Made by a program: the position numbers and the translations under genes. The notes under the pieces were generated by a model. That model was not told the origin of the DNA and ran no database searches. It saw only the letters and a list, made by a program, of their open reading frames with translations. A stretch of 64,000 nucleotides of DNA from an uncultured Chlorobiaceae bacterium. Lineage in GTDB: Bacteria; Bacteroidota; Chlorobiia; Chlorobiales; Chlorobiaceae. Location of the stretch: the NCBI GenBank assembly GCA_903939765.1, contig CAJAIK010000066.1:1-64000 (forward strand). The letters run 5' to 3'. Below, piece by piece: positions 52,134 through 63,305 of the stretch (within the stretch, counting starts at the first letter, position 1; the number at the start of each line of letters is the position of its first letter).

Positions 52134-52519
52134 CGTTGAAAACGGTTAAAATTAATAACATTGTAAATTTTTGAATTCCAGGGAGAATAGGTTTTCCCTA
52201 CTTTTTTGATCGTGAGAATTGCTGTTTCCTGATCGTGCAGCTCATCAAAGTATATTGAAATGGCCATGGCGATTGCAGCACTCACCTCTCCCGGCAGCAT
52301 GTTGTTGCCGGGATGAGCGGTTTTCTCCGTGTCACCCTCTTGCTGTATAATTTTTCCGGGCTTCCAGTTGTAAAGCTTCGGCAGAATGGTGAACACAAGA
52401 GAGAGCAGCAAAAGCGCAAAAAAGAGCGTGCAGAAGCCTGCAACGGCAAGAGCCAGATTTCCTTTCACACTTGCCAGAAAATCAACCGGGACTATTTGAA
52501 TGATTGCGGTCATTGACAT
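52130..52519 (-). CDS. Sodium pump decarboxylase gamma-type subunit
   Basis: A 129-residue OadG/MmdD-like protein. One N-terminal membrane helix (NLALAVAGFCTLFFALLLLS) and a hydrophilic tail, ending SISIYFDELH-like helix and a basic C-terminus (YNVINFNRFQR). It stabilises the pump and joins cytosolic and membrane parts. Four-base overlap with the biotin carrier gene and 7 bases after the alpha subunit. Confidence 0.75.
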   Translation of the reverse strand: MSMTAIIQIVPVDFLASVKGNLALAVAGFCTLFFALLLLSLVFTILPKLYNWKPGKIIQQEGDTEKTAHPGNNMLPGEVSAAIAMAISIYFDELHDQETAILTIKKVGKTYSPWNSKIYNVINFNRFQR

Positions 52520-52526
52520 GAAGCGG

Positions 52527-54068
52527 TTAAAGTGGCAGCGTAGAGTGCTTTTTTGGAGGATTGTTATCTTTTTTGGTCAAGAGCGTCTGAAGTGCCCGGA
52601 TGATCCTGAAACGGGTATTGCGCGGTTCGATGATATCGTCAATATAACCGTATTTTGCCGCTTCATAGGGGTTTGAAAATTTTTCCCGATACTCCGCCGC
52701 ATTGTCAGCAACAAATTTTGCCCGTTCCTCGGCGCTTTCGATAGCATTCAGTGAACGGTTATAGAGCACTTCAATGGCGCCTATTGGCCCCATGACAGCA
52801 ATTTCGGCCGTTGGCCACGCATAGTTGACATCTCCCCGCAGTTGCTTTGAGCTCATGACGATGTATGCTCCACCATAGGCTTTTCGCAGGATGATGGTGA
52901 TTTTTGGTACAGTGGCTTCGGCATAGGCAAAAATCAGTTTTGCGCCATTGGCTATTATGCCGTCAAACTCCTGAGCACTGCCGGGAAGAAAGCCTGGAAC
53001 ATCGACAAGAGTGACGATGGGAATATTGAAGGCATCGCAAAATCGGACAAATCTTGCTGCTTTACGAGATGCGTTAATGTCAAGACATCCGGCAAGGTAG
53101 TTTGGCTGGTTGGCGACGATACCCGTGGAGATGCCATTGAAGGTGACAAAGCCGACAACAATGTTTCTTGCATATTGCCGCTGTATTTCGAGGAACTCTC
53201 CGTTATCGGCAATCGAGTGGATAACATCCTTGATGTCGTAAGGAATGGATGGCTTTTCCGGTATAATAGAGTTCAGCTTGTCATCGAGCCGATCAGCGGG
53301 ATCATTGCAAATGGCAAGAGGTGGTTCTTCAAGATTGTTCTGTGGCAGGTAACTGAGCAGTTTTTTAATCAGCAGAATTCCTTCGGTTTCATCTGCGCCG
53401 ACAAAATGGGTGACTCCTGATTTTGTCGCATGAACCGAAGCGCCCCCAAGATCCTCGTCGGTGATGCTCTCTCCGGTAACGGTCTTTACAACTTTTGGAC
53501 CGGTGACAAACATGTGACTGGTTTTTTCGACCATGACCACAAAATCAGTAAGTGCAGGAGAATAGACCGCGCCGCCCGCACATGGTCCGAAAATTGCCGA
53601 TATCTGGGGAATGACTCCCGACGCCATGACGTTTCTCTGAAAAATAGTAGCGTATCCGGAAAGACTTCTTACTCCCTCCTGAATTCTTGCTCCGCCGCTG
53701 TCGTTGATTCCGATGAAAGGAGCGCCGACTTTCATTGCCTGGTCCATCACCTTGCAGATTTTCAGTGCGTTGGTTTCTGAAAGTGAACCGCCAAGAACGG
53801 TAAAATCCTGTGAAAAAAGATAGACTGTTCGCCCGTCGATGGTGCCATGACCAGTAATGACTCCGTCTGCAAGATAGTTTTCCTTGTCAAGACCAAAATC
53901 TGTTGTCCGATGCCTGACAAACATGTCATACTCTTCAAAACTACCTTCGTCAAGCAGCAAGTTGATGCGTTCGCGAGCAGTAAACTTGCCCTTTTTATGC
54001 TGTGCTTCAATGCGTTTTTCTCCACCTCCGAGGCGGGCTTTTTCGCGTTCGGCAATCAAGCGTTTCAT
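52527..54068 (-). CDS. Acyl-CoA carboxyltransferase (methylmalonyl-CoA decarboxylase alpha type)
   Basis: A 513-residue crotonase-fold carboxyltransferase of the MmdA/PccB group. Conserved [45 protein letters not shown] and [17 protein letters not shown]. With the downstream gamma, biotin and beta genes it forms a membrane Na+-pumping decarboxylase, probably for methylmalonyl-CoA; it could instead run toward propionyl-CoA carboxylation. First gene of the operon. Divergent from the hisN-like gene. Confidence 0.92.
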   Translation of the reverse strand: MKRLIAEREKARLGGGEKRIEAQHKKGKFTARERINLLLDEGSFEEYDMFVRHRTTDFGLDKENYLADGVITGHGTIDGRTVYLFSQDFTVLGGSLSETNALKICKVMDQAMKVGAPFIGINDSGGARIQEGVRSLSGYATIFQRNVMASGVIPQISAIFGPCAGGAVYSPALTDFVVMVEKTSHMFVTGPKVVKTVTGESITDEDLGGASVHATKSGVTHFVGADETEGILLIKKLLSYLPQNNLEEPPLAICNDPADRLDDKLNSIIPEKPSIPYDIKDVIHSIADNGEFLEIQRQYARNIVVGFVTFNGISTGIVANQPNYLAGCLDINASRKAARFVRFCDAFNIPIVTLVDVPGFLPGSAQEFDGIIANGAKLIFAYAEATVPKITIILRKAYGGAYIVMSSKQLRGDVNYAWPTAEIAVMGPIGAIEVLYNRSLNAIESAEERAKFVADNAAEYREKFSNPYEAAKYGYIDDIIEPRNTRFRIIRALQTLLTKKDNNPPKKHSTLPL

Positions 54069-54219
54069 TGTGTTTTACGATATTGATTAACTAACTTGTC
54101 CGTCGAAAGCCTCTCTTCGGATGTTTTTCCGGGGTTGTGCGGGAGCACTGCATTTGCAGCCATTGGATTAATTTTTATTTACCCCTGTTCCTCAAGATAT
54201 TAAAAGAAAAGATAAAACA

Positions 54220-54990
54220 ATGAATCCTGATCTTCAGCTTGCTGTTGAACTGGCCGAACAGGCAGGCCAGTTAACCCTTAACTACTTTTCCCGCAAATCG
54301 CTACAGGTTTTTACCAAAAGGGATGCGACTCCCGTCACAGAGGCCGACCGGAAAGCTGAAGAGCTCATCCGGGCAGCCATAGCCTCTCACTATCCGGAGG
54401 ATGGAGTGCTTGGCGAGGAATTTGCCGAGCGTCCATCCGGCAACAACCGTCGATGGATCATTGATCCTATTGATGGCACAAAGGCCTTTATTCACGGAGT
54501 GCCGCTCTATGGCGTGATGATTGCCCTTGAGATTCAGGGAACAGTGCAGCTTGGGGTTGTTCATTTTCCCGCGCTTGGTGAGCTCTACTGCGCTGAACGT
54601 GCAGGCGGAGCATTTCTCAACGGCTCACCGATAAGCGTATCCTCCATCAGCGATATCAGGAATGCAACGGTTCTGTATACCGAAAGAGAGTATCTGCTCG
54701 ATTCCTTGTCTCAACACCCTGTAGATCAGCTTCGCCATGAAGCAGGCCTTGTGCGCGGGTGGGGCGACTGTTATGGCCACATGCTTGTTGCCTCCGGCCG
54801 GGCGGAAGTGTCGGTCGATAAAATCATGAGCCCGTGGGATTGTGCGGCACTGATTCCTATCGTCACTGAAGCTGGAGGGTGTTGTTTTGATTACCGGGGA
54901 AAGACAACGATATCCGGAGAAGGGCTTGTCAGCGCCAACAAGGCTATCGGTACAGCGCTGCTTGCAGCAATTGACAAAATGGATAATTGA
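54220..54990 (+). CDS. hisN: Histidinol-phosphatase / inositol-monophosphatase family
   Basis: A 256-residue Mg2+-dependent phosphatase. Metal and active motifs: LGEEF (~64-68), DPIDGTKAFIHG (~84-95), and the second Asp in SPWDCAALIPIVTEAGG. It resembles HisN-type histidinol-phosphatases most, but inositol and fructose-1,6-bisphosphatase activities share the fold. It converges on hemD, only 6 bases between stops. Confidence 0.85.
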   Translation: MNPDLQLAVELAEQAGQLTLNYFSRKSLQVFTKRDATPVTEADRKAEELIRAAIASHYPEDGVLGEEFAERPSGNNRRWIIDPIDGTKAFIHGVPLYGVMIALEIQGTVQLGVVHFPALGELYCAERAGGAFLNGSPISVSSISDIRNATVLYTEREYLLDSLSQHPVDQLRHEAGLVRGWGDCYGHMLVASGRAEVSVDKIMSPWDCAALIPIVTEAGGCCFDYRGKTTISGEGLVSANKAIGTALLAAIDKMDN

Positions 54991-54996
54991 CAATTG

Positions 54997-55740
54997 TCAA
55001 CTGTTCATTGCCTTTGCGATTGCTTTGGCGAAACTGGGCGCGTCGAAAGAATCGGGGATAATGTCGACCTGAAGGCCAAGTTTCTTGAGAGCGTTGGCCG
55101 TTGTGGTGCCGATGGCGGCAATCTGCACTCCGGCAGGAAAGGCGGTTGTCCCCATCGCCTCAAAAAAATTGACGGCAGTTGACGGACTGGTAAATGAGAG
55201 GCAGGAGAGTTCGCCCTGCTCCAGGAGCGATTTTATTTTCGCGCTCTCTTCAAGCGAAGGGGGCAGATTTTCATAGACGGTCAGCTCAATGCAATGGCCA
55301 CCCCGTTTTTTGATCACCTCTGGAATGGTTCCAAGCGAAAGGCTCCCTCTGAGAAAGAGAAAGGTGTGACCAGCAATGGTTTTGCTGTCGATCTCTTCCA
55401 TGAGCGTGACGGCATCGGCAATTTTTGGTATTGGCTGGGTTTTGACACCATGCCTGGCAAGATCTTCGGCCGTTGTTTTCCCTACGGCCCACACCTTGAG
55501 CTGCTGAAGCGTTTTCAACTCCTCCGGAGAGTCGCGAAGCAACTGCTCCATGAAAAAGGTGACGCTGTTGGGGCTGGTGAAAAAGAGACCATCAAAGAGG
55601 CTGAGGTCGGGAACCTTCCAGCCGGAAACCGGCCTGATTTCGATTGTCGGAAAAACAATCGAATCAAGGCCGTACTCTTCCAGTTTTTTCACAAACGACG
55701 CTGCCTGATCTTTAGGACGGGTAACAAGAACCGTTTTCAT
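54997..55740 (-). CDS. hemD: Uroporphyrinogen-III synthase
   Basis: A 247-residue enzyme closing hydroxymethylbilane with D-ring inversion. Two HemD lobes; [15 protein letters not shown] and [15 protein letters not shown] are typical. HemD is poorly conserved, so the call also rests on the position right after hemC, with 1-base overlap. Confidence 0.9.
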   Translation of the reverse strand: MKTVLVTRPKDQAASFVKKLEEYGLDSIVFPTIEIRPVSGWKVPDLSLFDGLFFTSPNSVTFFMEQLLRDSPEELKTLQQLKVWAVGKTTAEDLARHGVKTQPIPKIADAVTLMEEIDSKTIAGHTFLFLRGSLSLGTIPEVIKKRGGHCIELTVYENLPPSLEESAKIKSLLEQGELSCLSFTSPSTAVNFFEAMGTTAFPAGVQIAAIGTTTANALKKLGLQVDIIPDSFDAPSFAKAIAKAMNS

Positions 55741-56681
55741 CAGCGGGTTTTGCGGATTTGTGACAGAATTGCGTCTGCGCCCTGTTTCAGCAGCTCTTCC
55801 GCAAGTGCGATACCAGCCTCTTCAGCCTGTTCCGGCGAGGTGAGTCCTGTTCTCGTGATTTCGTTATGCAAGCCAATCTTGCCATCAACCGAGCCGACAT
55901 AGGCAAGCAGTTTCAGTGTGCCGTTTTTGAACGAAGCATAAGCACCGATAGGAATCTGGCAACCACCCTGCAGATGGCGAAGCAGTGCGCGTTCAGCGCG
56001 GCAGCAATATTCTGTTGTGGAGTGATTGAGTATTCTGACAATCTCTCTGGTCTGCTCGTCATCAATACGGGTTTCAATACCAAGAGCGCCTTGACCGACA
56101 GCGGGAAGCATCACTTCGTGCGGAAGAATTTCAGAGATGCGGTCGCTGAAATTAAGACGGAATACACCGGCATAGGCAAGCATCATGGCATCAAAGTCGC
56201 CATCATCAAACTTCTGAAAACGGGTATTGAGATTGCCTCTGATATCCTGTATCTGCAAGTCAGGGCGCAAGCTCAACAACTGCGACATGCGACGAAGGCT
56301 GCTTGTTGCCATTTTTGCGTTCTGTGGCAGATCTTTCAGCTTGATGCCATTTTTTGAAATAATGACATCTCTCGTATCCTCACGTTCGGTGAAGGAGGTG
56401 ATAAGAAGCCCATCAGGGGTGCTTGTCGGAACGTCCTTCAAACTGTGAACCGCCAGGTCGATCTCCTTGGCAATCAGATGTTTCTCAATGTCCTTGGTAA
56501 AGAGACCCATGTCCCCGATTTTGGAAAGGGGAGAGTCAAGAAGGATATCACCGGTCGTTTTAACCAGTTTAAGCGTGATATCGAGTTCAGGAAAATGCCG
56601 GGAAAGTTCCGCCTTGGTAAATTCTGCCTGCCACAAAGCGAGCGGGCTGGACCTGGTGCCGATGATGAGCTGTTTTTTCAA
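55740..56681 (-). CDS. hemC: Hydroxymethylbilane synthase (porphobilinogen deaminase)
   Basis: A 313-residue enzyme assembling four porphobilinogens. [14 protein letters not shown] start, [12 protein letters not shown] and dipyrromethane-cofactor Cys C241 in [10 protein letters not shown]. Overlaps hemD by one base; follows hemA by 19 bases. Confidence 0.96.
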   Translation of the reverse strand: MKKQLIIGTRSSPLALWQAEFTKAELSRHFPELDITLKLVKTTGDILLDSPLSKIGDMGLFTKDIEKHLIAKEIDLAVHSLKDVPTSTPDGLLITSFTEREDTRDVIISKNGIKLKDLPQNAKMATSSLRRMSQLLSLRPDLQIQDIRGNLNTRFQKFDDGDFDAMMLAYAGVFRLNFSDRISEILPHEVMLPAVGQGALGIETRIDDEQTREIVRILNHSTTEYCCRAERALLRHLQGGCQIPIGAYASFKNGTLKLLAYVGSVDGKIGLHNEITRTGLTSPEQAEEAGIALAEELLKQGADAILSQIRKTR

Positions 56682-56700
56682 AGCGATTACGGATTTTTAT

Positions 56701-57978
56701 TTAGCGTGACTGATTTGGTTCTTCAAGATCGAAAACGTTGCGCACAAGATCGACTCTGCTTGGCATCGAGTCTGTCGTGTCAATCGGAGCTTTGAGCATT
56801 TTAATGGGGTGGTGCAGGATTTTTTTCAGGATCCGGTCAGTAAGATGTTCCATTCGCTGAAGCTCCTCTTCGCTGACCTTGTAGCGGTATCGTTCAAGTT
56901 CCTTCTCCTTGATCTCTATGAACTTCGACTGAAGATCCACAATGGTTGGACGGACTTTCAGTGTGTTGATCCATTGACCGAAACCGACGAGCTCTTCCTC
57001 AATGATCGCATTTACTTTTGGAAGTTCACGGCTCCGTTTTTCAAGATTTTTGTCGATGATATGCTTGAGGGCGTCGATATCCTTGAGGAACATGTTCTGA
57101 AGCTTGCCAATGTCAGGATCGACGTTTCTCGGCAGTCCAAGATCAAGAATAATGACCGGTTTCAGTCGGCGTTTGATCATGCTCTGGTGCATGTCTGCCT
57201 CACTGAGCACATACTCCTTTGTGCTGATGGCCGTTATGATGATATCGAACTCGTGCAAATGCTCCTTGAACGATTCAAACGGCAGCACCTTGTTGGTTCC
57301 AAGCTCTTCTGCCAGGGTTTCAGCTTTCGAGAGCGTCCGGTTTGTAATAACGATGTTGCGGGCATTTTTCTGAAACATGTGTTTCGCCGCCAGTTCTCCG
57401 GTTTCACCGGCCCCAACAAGCAACACCTTCTTCATCGAAAGGTTCGAAAAAATTTTCTGGGCAAGCTCAACGGCCGCATAGCTTACCGAAACAGCCCCCT
57501 CCATGATCTTGGTCTTTGTTTTGACCCTCTTGGCAACACTGAATGCCGTGTGGCAGAGACGGGTAATCAAAATACCCGCGCACTGTGCTTCAGCCGCAAT
57601 ACGGTAGGCGTTTTTGACCTGTCCGAGAATCTGGCCTTCACCAAGCACCAGCGAATCAATGGCGCTTGCAACCTCAAAAATATGGCGTGCCGTGCCGCAG
57701 TAAAAACGATTGAAAAAGTGCTCGGGCCGAACCTCCTTGCGAGCGTCCTTGAAAGAGATCAGATACTCCTTGAGATACTCACCAGTCACCTCAGGCATCG
57801 CAGGCACAACATACACTTCTGTACGATTACAGGTGGAGATGACCATCGCTTCCTGGGCCAGCCCGCTTGAGATCAGGCCAGTAATGAACTCCTTGTTTTG
57901 AACTTCTGAAAGGGAGATTCTTTCGCGGATTTCAATAGGTGCGGTCTTGTGATTGACACCAACTGAAATGATGTTCAT
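56701..57978 (-). CDS. hemA: Glutamyl-tRNA reductase
   Basis: A 425-residue NADPH enzyme giving glutamate-1-semialdehyde from Glu-tRNA, first step of C5 tetrapyrrole synthesis. [16 protein letters not shown], catalytic C50 in [22 protein letters not shown], and [13 protein letters not shown] in the NADPH domain are intact, with a C-terminal dimerisation helix. First of hemA-hemC-hemD. A CcsA-like gene precedes it, as in several hem operons. Confidence 0.96.
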   Translation of the reverse strand: MNIISVGVNHKTAPIEIRERISLSEVQNKEFITGLISSGLAQEAMVISTCNRTEVYVVPAMPEVTGEYLKEYLISFKDARKEVRPEHFFNRFYCGTARHIFEVASAIDSLVLGEGQILGQVKNAYRIAAEAQCAGILITRLCHTAFSVAKRVKTKTKIMEGAVSVSYAAVELAQKIFSNLSMKKVLLVGAGETGELAAKHMFQKNARNIVITNRTLSKAETLAEELGTNKVLPFESFKEHLHEFDIIITAISTKEYVLSEADMHQSMIKRRLKPVIILDLGLPRNVDPDIGKLQNMFLKDIDALKHIIDKNLEKRSRELPKVNAIIEEELVGFGQWINTLKVRPTIVDLQSKFIEIKEKELERYRYKVSEEELQRMEHLTDRILKKILHHPIKMLKAPIDTTDSMPSRVDLVRNVFDLEEPNQSR

Positions 57979-58094
57979 GGCAGGGTTGTTTAAGTGAACT
58001 GATGACGTATAATTCGATCAAAATGCTGCGTCCTGAACAAAGCAATGATTCCTTAATATATTCTAAATGCCGGTATTTTCAAAGAACCGGCTGT

Positions 58095-58940
58095 TTAAAA
58101 GGTCAGTCCATGAAATGTTGGGGAGAAAAAAGTCATCAACACAATCAGGATGGTAACGAAGATAAAGAGAAAGATAAAGAGATAGGCCATGTGCTTGATA
58201 TCCCAGCCGATGATTGGCTTGATGAAGATTCCTGTGCCATAGAGCAGCCAGATAATGACGAGGGTGACAAGCTTTGGTTCGAAAAGGTCGATAGCCTCGC
58301 CGGAAGCATTCTGTTCAATTACGCCGGCAAACAGGGTAATCGAAAGAAAAAGAAACCCGAACGCTACGGCATGCATGGTGAGTTTCTCAAGCACTTCAAG
58401 GTTCGGCAGACGCTGAAAGAGCAATTCAAAACGGTTTTGCTCTATCTGGCGGAAAAGCAGCAGATAAAGGATACTGTACAGACCGGCAATTGCGATGGCG
58501 CTGAAACCGAAAATTGCGGCAATAAGGTGTACCCCGATGCCGATGCCTCTGAATGTAATTCCGACATTTGATATCTGGGCCGTCAGTATGGCAGAGATAA
58601 GCTGTGCGCCAGCGGCAAAAGAGATGACAAAAAATCCTGTCTTGTCGCTTTTGGTCGTAAACTCAATAAAAAGATAGGTAATGGTCAGGGTCAACCCTAC
58701 CATGGTCATCAGGTTTACCGTTGAATAGTTGATTTTATACCCCTCAATCGAGGTAAGAAGTCCGAGATAGACCACATGAGTGAGTACCGTCAACGCCAGA
58801 AGAGGCTGCTTGTATTTTCGGGCAAGCTGGTTGTCGCGAAAAAAATCGGCGCCATACAGAAATGTTGTAATCAGGTAGAAGACCGAAACGAGCTGGTTGA
58901 GGACAAGCAGCGGTAGATTATCGAATAATATATTGTTCAT
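58095..58940 (-). CDS. CcsA/HemX-type membrane protein
   Basis: A 281-residue protein with about eight helices, of the CcsA/YpjD cytochrome-c-assembly superfamily (HLIAAIFGFSAIAIAGLYSI). ATG 58940 begins MNNILFDNLPLLVLNQLVSV; the frame is open from 59168 but the extension overlaps the typA leader. A heme-transport or HemA-regulating (HemX) role is usual beside hemA. No WWD motif is clear. 116 bases before hemA. Confidence 0.75.
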   Translation of the reverse strand: MNNILFDNLPLLVLNQLVSVFYLITTFLYGADFFRDNQLARKYKQPLLALTVLTHVVYLGLLTSIEGYKINYSTVNLMTMVGLTLTITYLFIEFTTKSDKTGFFVISFAAGAQLISAILTAQISNVGITFRGIGIGVHLIAAIFGFSAIAIAGLYSILYLLLFRQIEQNRFELLFQRLPNLEVLEKLTMHAVAFGFLFLSITLFAGVIEQNASGEAIDLFEPKLVTLVIIWLLYGTGIFIKPIIGWDIKHMAYLFIFLFIFVTILIVLMTFFSPTFHGLTF

Positions 58941-59114
58941 GGTGTTGTTTAGGAGGTGAAGGTCATGAAGCTGGCAGAATTCTGGACTGCGCATGTGCCA
59001 AACGCGCACGAGCATATCCATGACCGGACAAAGATTGTGGCCGTTATTACAAAGAAAAAATGTATATTCCGCCCGATACGAAGCACAAATATACTTATTT
59101 ACAAGGATAAAAAG

Positions 59115-60941
59115 ATGAGCTTGACAAAGAATATCAGAAATATAGCCATTATCGCTCACGTTGATCATGGAAAAACGACGCTGGTTGATTCAATTTTTCA
59201 GAAAACAGGTGCCTTCAGAGAAAATCAGCAGGTTAACGTACGTGTACTTGACTCAAATCCCCAGGAAAGAGAGCGGGGCATTACTATTTTTTCAAAAAAC
59301 GCAGCAGCAGTTTATAATGATCACAAGATCAATATAGTTGACACTCCCGGTCATGCCGACTTTGGTGGCGAGGTAGAGCGTATTTTGCAGATGGTTGACG
59401 GCGTGCTGCTTCTTGTGGACGCATTCGAAGGGCCCATGCCGCAGACCAAGTTTGTGCTGCGCAAAGCCCTTGAACTTCACTTGAAACCGATTGTGGTCAT
59501 CAACAAAATCGATCGCCCGCAGTCTGACCCTGTCAAGGTGCACGATCAGGTTATTGATCTCTTCATTGCCCTTGGTGCCGAAGAGCATCAGCTTGATTTT
59601 CCCTATATCTTCACATCCGCCAAAAATGGCATTGCCAAATACAGCATGGATGATGAAGACGGCGATATGAGCCTTCTGCTCGACATGATCATCAAGGAGA
59701 TTCCAGCTCCGGTGGCCAATGACGAGGGAGGCTTCCAGATGCTGGTCACCACGCTCGACTACAGCGACTATATCGGCAAAATCGCCATTGGTCGCATCCA
59801 TCGCGGCAAGGTAAGCCCCGGCAGCCAGCTTGCAGTTGTAGGCCCCGATGGCGTGATGGGCAAGGGAACGGTTACAAAAGTTTTTCAGTTCGACAAGGTT
59901 CAGAAAGTTGAAGCCAAAGAGGCGACATCGGGTGACATTATCGCAATCGCCGGTATACCGGACGCCACGGTCGGTATGACCCTTGCATCAATTGAAGATC
60001 CGGTATCGCTTGATTCATTCGACATCAGCAAACCAACGCTCTCCATGCTCTTTTCGGTCAACGACTCACCCTTTGCAGGACTTGAGGGTAAAGAGGTCAC
60101 CAGCCGCAAAATCCGTGAGCGTCTGATGAAAGAGAAAATGACCAACGTCGCACTTAACGTCGAAGAGACCGACAGTGCCGATACCTTCCGCGTTTCAGGA
60201 AGGGGAGAGCTTCACCTCTCCGTGCTGATCGAAACCATGAGGCGCGAGGGCTATGAAATTGCCATTGCAAGGCCTGAGGTTATCATGCACCGTGACGAAG
60301 AGGGTACACTGCTTGAGCCTATCGAGCACGTCATGATTGATATTCCTGAAGAGTACACCGGCGTCATCATCGAAAAAATGGGTCGCAGAAAGGCTGAAAT
60401 GACCAATATGGGCACGCTTCGCGGCGGCATGGTCAGGGTTGAATTTGAAATCCCCACCAGAGGACTGATCGGTTACAACCTTGAGTTTACCACCGATACC
60501 AAAGGCGAGGGCATCATGTCGCACGTCTTCCACAACTATCAGCCGTTCAAAGGCAAGCTGCCTTCACGCGAGACCGGTGCACTGGTCGTTTCTGAAGCAG
60601 GTATCTGCGTTGCTTATGCTTTGAGCGCCCTTGAAGACCGAGGCACCTTCTTTGTTTCGCCAAACACCAAGGTTTATGGCGGCATGATTGTTGGTGAATC
60701 GACAAGAGGGCTCGACATCACCCTCAACGTCTGCAAAACGAAAAAGCTGAGCAACATGCGCTCCTCCGGAACTGATGAATCGCTCCGCCTCACTCCTCCG
60801 AAACTTCTTTCGCTCGAGCAGGCACTCGAATTTATCAACGACGATGAGCTTCTGGAAGTAACACCCCAGAGCATCCGGCTCAGAAAGAAAATTCTTGACG
60901 TCAACCTCCGCGCAAAAGCCACCAAAAAGGCCAACGCCTGA
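59115..60941 (+). CDS. typA: Ribosome-binding GTPase TypA/BipA
   Basis: A 608-residue translational GTPase. G motifs: [26 protein letters not shown]. Elongation-factor-like domains and the C-terminal BipA-specific domain ([20 protein letters not shown]) follow. The frame opens at 58956, but ATG 59115 has AAGGA at 8 bases and matches the family start ([20 protein letters not shown]). It helps ribosome assembly at low temperature and stress. Followed by a terminator. Confidence 0.96.
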   Translation: MSLTKNIRNIAIIAHVDHGKTTLVDSIFQKTGAFRENQQVNVRVLDSNPQERERGITIFSKNAAAVYNDHKINIVDTPGHADFGGEVERILQMVDGVLLLVDAFEGPMPQTKFVLRKALELHLKPIVVINKIDRPQSDPVKVHDQVIDLFIALGAEEHQLDFPYIFTSAKNGIAKYSMDDEDGDMSLLLDMIIKEIPAPVANDEGGFQMLVTTLDYSDYIGKIAIGRIHRGKVSPGSQLAVVGPDGVMGKGTVTKVFQFDKVQKVEAKEATSGDIIAIAGIPDATVGMTLASIEDPVSLDSFDISKPTLSMLFSVNDSPFAGLEGKEVTSRKIRERLMKEKMTNVALNVEETDSADTFRVSGRGELHLSVLIETMRREGYEIAIARPEVIMHRDEEGTLLEPIEHVMIDIPEEYTGVIIEKMGRRKAEMTNMGTLRGGMVRVEFEIPTRGLIGYNLEFTTDTKGEGIMSHVFHNYQPFKGKLPSRETGALVVSEAGICVAYALSALEDRGTFFVSPNTKVYGGMIVGESTRGLDITLNVCKTKKLSNMRSSGTDESLRLTPPKLLSLEQALEFINDDELLEVTPQSIRLRKKILDVNLRAKATKKANA

Positions 60942-61008
60942 CGGAACCGCAAGGTTGATATCCCGATACCGGGTAACACCGGATTGGATTATAAAAAGAA
61001 GAGTAAAC

Positions 61009-61045
61009 CGCAAAAAGGGCTGCCTCAAAAGGTGGCCTTTTTTGC
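61009..61045 (+). terminator. Rho-independent terminator after typA
   Basis: GCAAAAAGG-GCTGCC pairs with GGTGGC-CTTTTTTGC around CTCAAAA. A symmetric A/T-flanked stem that works in both directions. Confidence 0.8.
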
Positions 61046-61152
61046 GTTGTGCAGTTAAAATAGGCGCATCTTTTTCTGACCTCAGTCAGGAAAAATTCCT
61101 ATTATAATGATCGACCGGATTTTGCAGTAATCATATCATCATACCGTTTCTT

Positions 61153-62742
61153 ATGGCAAAATGGCAATGTGGGTTATGCTCCTCTATCTATGATGAAAAC
61201 AGCGAATCCGTCGCGTGGGATGCCCTCCCGGATGACTGGATATGCCCTGTCTGCGGCTCGCCAAAATCCTCATTTGCCCCGCTGAAAGAACTACAACCCG
61301 TGGCCCCGGCAGTCGAAAGCGAATCCAGTACCACAAACATCTATGAATGCGCTCTCTGTGCGTATGTCTATGATGAAGCCAAAGAGAGCTCCCTGTGGCC
61401 AGCCCTTCCCGACTACTGGAGCTGTCCGGTCTGCGGCTCAGGCAAAGAGAGTTTCAGGCGAGCAGCATCCGGTCGACCGCCAGCCAGGGGGATTGGCGCT
61501 GAAACAGTTTCGGGAGAAGAGTACCTGGCCGAATGGCGACGACCGACTGACGATTTCGAGACCAATATGGCCGATATCCACTACCTTGCCATGACGGGAA
61601 AGTCGATTATCGAACCTATGCGTACGCGCCTTCCCTCCTTCTCGTGGGATGAAATCCTCTTCAAAGGGGCGCAGCTTGCAAAACTACCGCTCAACAACAC
61701 ACAGCCGGTTGTCACCGAAACGCTGATCGGTCCCGCCGCAGCCTTGCCACTCATGCTTGAAACTCCGGTTTTTGTTTCCCACATGTCCTTCGGCGCCTTG
61801 TCGAGAGAAGCAAAGCTCGCTCTTGCCAAAGGCAGCGCACGGGCTAAAACAGCCATGTGCTCAGGTGAAGGAGGTATTCTGCCCGAATCACTTGAGGCCT
61901 CATACCGTTACATTTTCGAATACGTGCCCAACAAATACAGTGTAACCGACGAGAACCTGAAGCTGGTCGATGCCGTTGAAATCAAAATCGGGCAGTCCGC
62001 AAAACCGGGAATGGGCGGTTTTCTTCCGGGGAAGAAGGTCACCCGTGAAATCGCTGCCATCCGGGGATTCCGGGAAGGACAGGATATCATCAGCCCGTCG
62101 CACTTCCCTGATATCCGCTCAAAAGAGGAGCTGAAAGCCACGGTCAGCCATTTGCGACTGAAAACCGGGGGTAAACCGATAGGCATCAAGCTTGCGGCTG
62201 GCCATATCGAAGAGGATATCGATATCGCTCTCTATGCCGGTGTCGATTTCATCACTATCGACGGCCGGGCAGGAGGGACAGGCGCGTCTCTCAAGGTTGT
62301 CAAAAACGCGGCTTCAGTGCCAACCATTTTCGCTCTGGCAAGAGCAAGAAAAATACTTGATTCAAGAGGGGCCGACAGCGTTTCGCTGATTATTACCGGT
62401 GGCTTGCGCCTCTCTTCAGACTTCGCCAAGGCGCTGGCAATGGGGGCCGATGCCATAGCGGTCGGGACCGCAGCAATGATGGCCGCAGGCTGTCAGCAGT
62501 ACCGTATCTGCAATACCGGCAAATGTCCCGTCGGCATAGCCACGCAGGATCCAGCCCTTCGCGCCCGTCTGGATGTCGATCAATCAGCCATCCGTGTTGC
62601 AAACTTTTTCAAAGCCGTTACCGAAGAGCTCCGTGACTTTGCGCGCCTGACCGGCAACGATAATGTTCACCACCTCTCACCGGCTGATATATGTACCACC
62701 AATTCCGAAATTTCCAATCATACCCCTATCGAGCACGTTTGA
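61153..62742 (+). CDS. Double-rubredoxin/glutamate synthase-like FMN protein
   Basis: A 529-residue cytosolic protein. Residues ~3-42 and ~63-102 are two rubredoxin domains with Fe-Cys4 pairs C6/C9-C31/C34 and C66/C69-C91/C94. Residues ~110-520 are the FMN/iron-sulfur (synthase) domain of GltB-like proteins: SHMSFGALSREAKLALAKGS, SGEGGILPE, GQSAKPGMGG, HFPDIRSKEEL, DGRAGGTGAS, and the cluster Cys in GCQQYRICNTGKCPVGIATQ. No glutaminase domain. It should pass electrons from rubredoxin to FMN and Fe-S; the reaction (glutamate synthesis or another) is unknown. 62 bases before rubrerythrin. Confidence 0.88.
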   Translation: MAKWQCGLCSSIYDENSESVAWDALPDDWICPVCGSPKSSFAPLKELQPVAPAVESESSTTNIYECALCAYVYDEAKESSLWPALPDYWSCPVCGSGKESFRRAASGRPPARGIGAETVSGEEYLAEWRRPTDDFETNMADIHYLAMTGKSIIEPMRTRLPSFSWDEILFKGAQLAKLPLNNTQPVVTETLIGPAAALPLMLETPVFVSHMSFGALSREAKLALAKGSARAKTAMCSGEGGILPESLEASYRYIFEYVPNKYSVTDENLKLVDAVEIKIGQSAKPGMGGFLPGKKVTREIAAIRGFREGQDIISPSHFPDIRSKEELKATVSHLRLKTGGKPIGIKLAAGHIEEDIDIALYAGVDFITIDGRAGGTGASLKVVKNAASVPTIFALARARKILDSRGADSVSLIITGGLRLSSDFAKALAMGADAIAVGTAAMMAAGCQQYRICNTGKCPVGIATQDPALRARLDVDQSAIRVANFFKAVTEELRDFARLTGNDNVHHLSPADICTTNSEISNHTPIEHV

Positions 62743-62804
62743 TCAACCCTACTCTCCCCGACAGAAACAGGGAGAGGTATAAAAACAATAAGGAGAAACA
62801 CATC

Positions 62805-63305
62805 ATGTCAACAATGGATAATCTGCAGAACGCTTTTGCAGGAGAGAGTCAGGCAAACCGGAAATATCTTGCGTTTGCGAAAAAAGCAGAAGAAGAGGGA
62901 CTGCTCCAGGTAGCAAAGCTTTTTCGCGCTGCGGCTGAAGCGGAAACCGTTCATGCCCTTGCGCACCTTCGTGTGATGGGGGGAATAAAAAGCACTGCTG
63001 AAAATCTTCAGGAAGCCATCAAGGGCGAGGAATTTGAATTTACCGAGATGTATCCAAACTATCTGGCCGAAGCACAGCAGGAAGGCAATAAACCGGCCGA
63101 ATTTTCCATCAAGAATGCTCTGGTTGTAGAAGAGATCCATCACGGGCTTTACTCAAAAGCACTTGAAGCTGTAAACAGCGGCAAAGACCTGTCAGCAGGA
63201 AAGATCTACATCTGTCCGGTCTGCGGTAACACCGTCGAGAACAGCATTCCGGACACCTGTCCCATCTGCAACGTTCCGGGAAGCAAGTTCATCGAAATCA
63301 GCTAA
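62805..63305 (+). CDS. rbr: Rubrerythrin
   Basis: A 166-residue diiron peroxidase protecting anaerobes from H2O2. The four-helix bundle has Glu ligands in AGESQANRKYLAFA, EAETVHALAHL and VVEEIHHGLY. The C-terminal rubredoxin-like iron site uses C137, C140, C152 and C155. ATG 62805 follows AAGGAGAAA; the frame opens at 62691 inside the previous gene. Probably cotranscribed with the double-rubredoxin protein, a possible electron donor. Confidence 0.96.
   Translation: MSTMDNLQNAFAGESQANRKYLAFAKKAEEEGLLQVAKLFRAAAEAETVHALAHLRVMGGIKSTAENLQEAIKGEEFEFTEMYPNYLAEAQQEGNKPAEFSIKNALVVEEIHHGLYSKALEAVNSGKDLSAGKIYICPVCGNTVENSIPDTCPICNVPGSKFIEIS

Noticed and set aside
56809-57870. Plus-strand 353-residue ORF opposite hemA
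   Set aside because: Antisense to hemA, which is complete. No family match.
58956-59114. 53-residue N-terminal extension of TypA
   Set aside because: An AGGAGG precedes ATG 58965, so it was considered. ATG 59115 has its own ribosome site and the family start, and the extension reads unlike protein.
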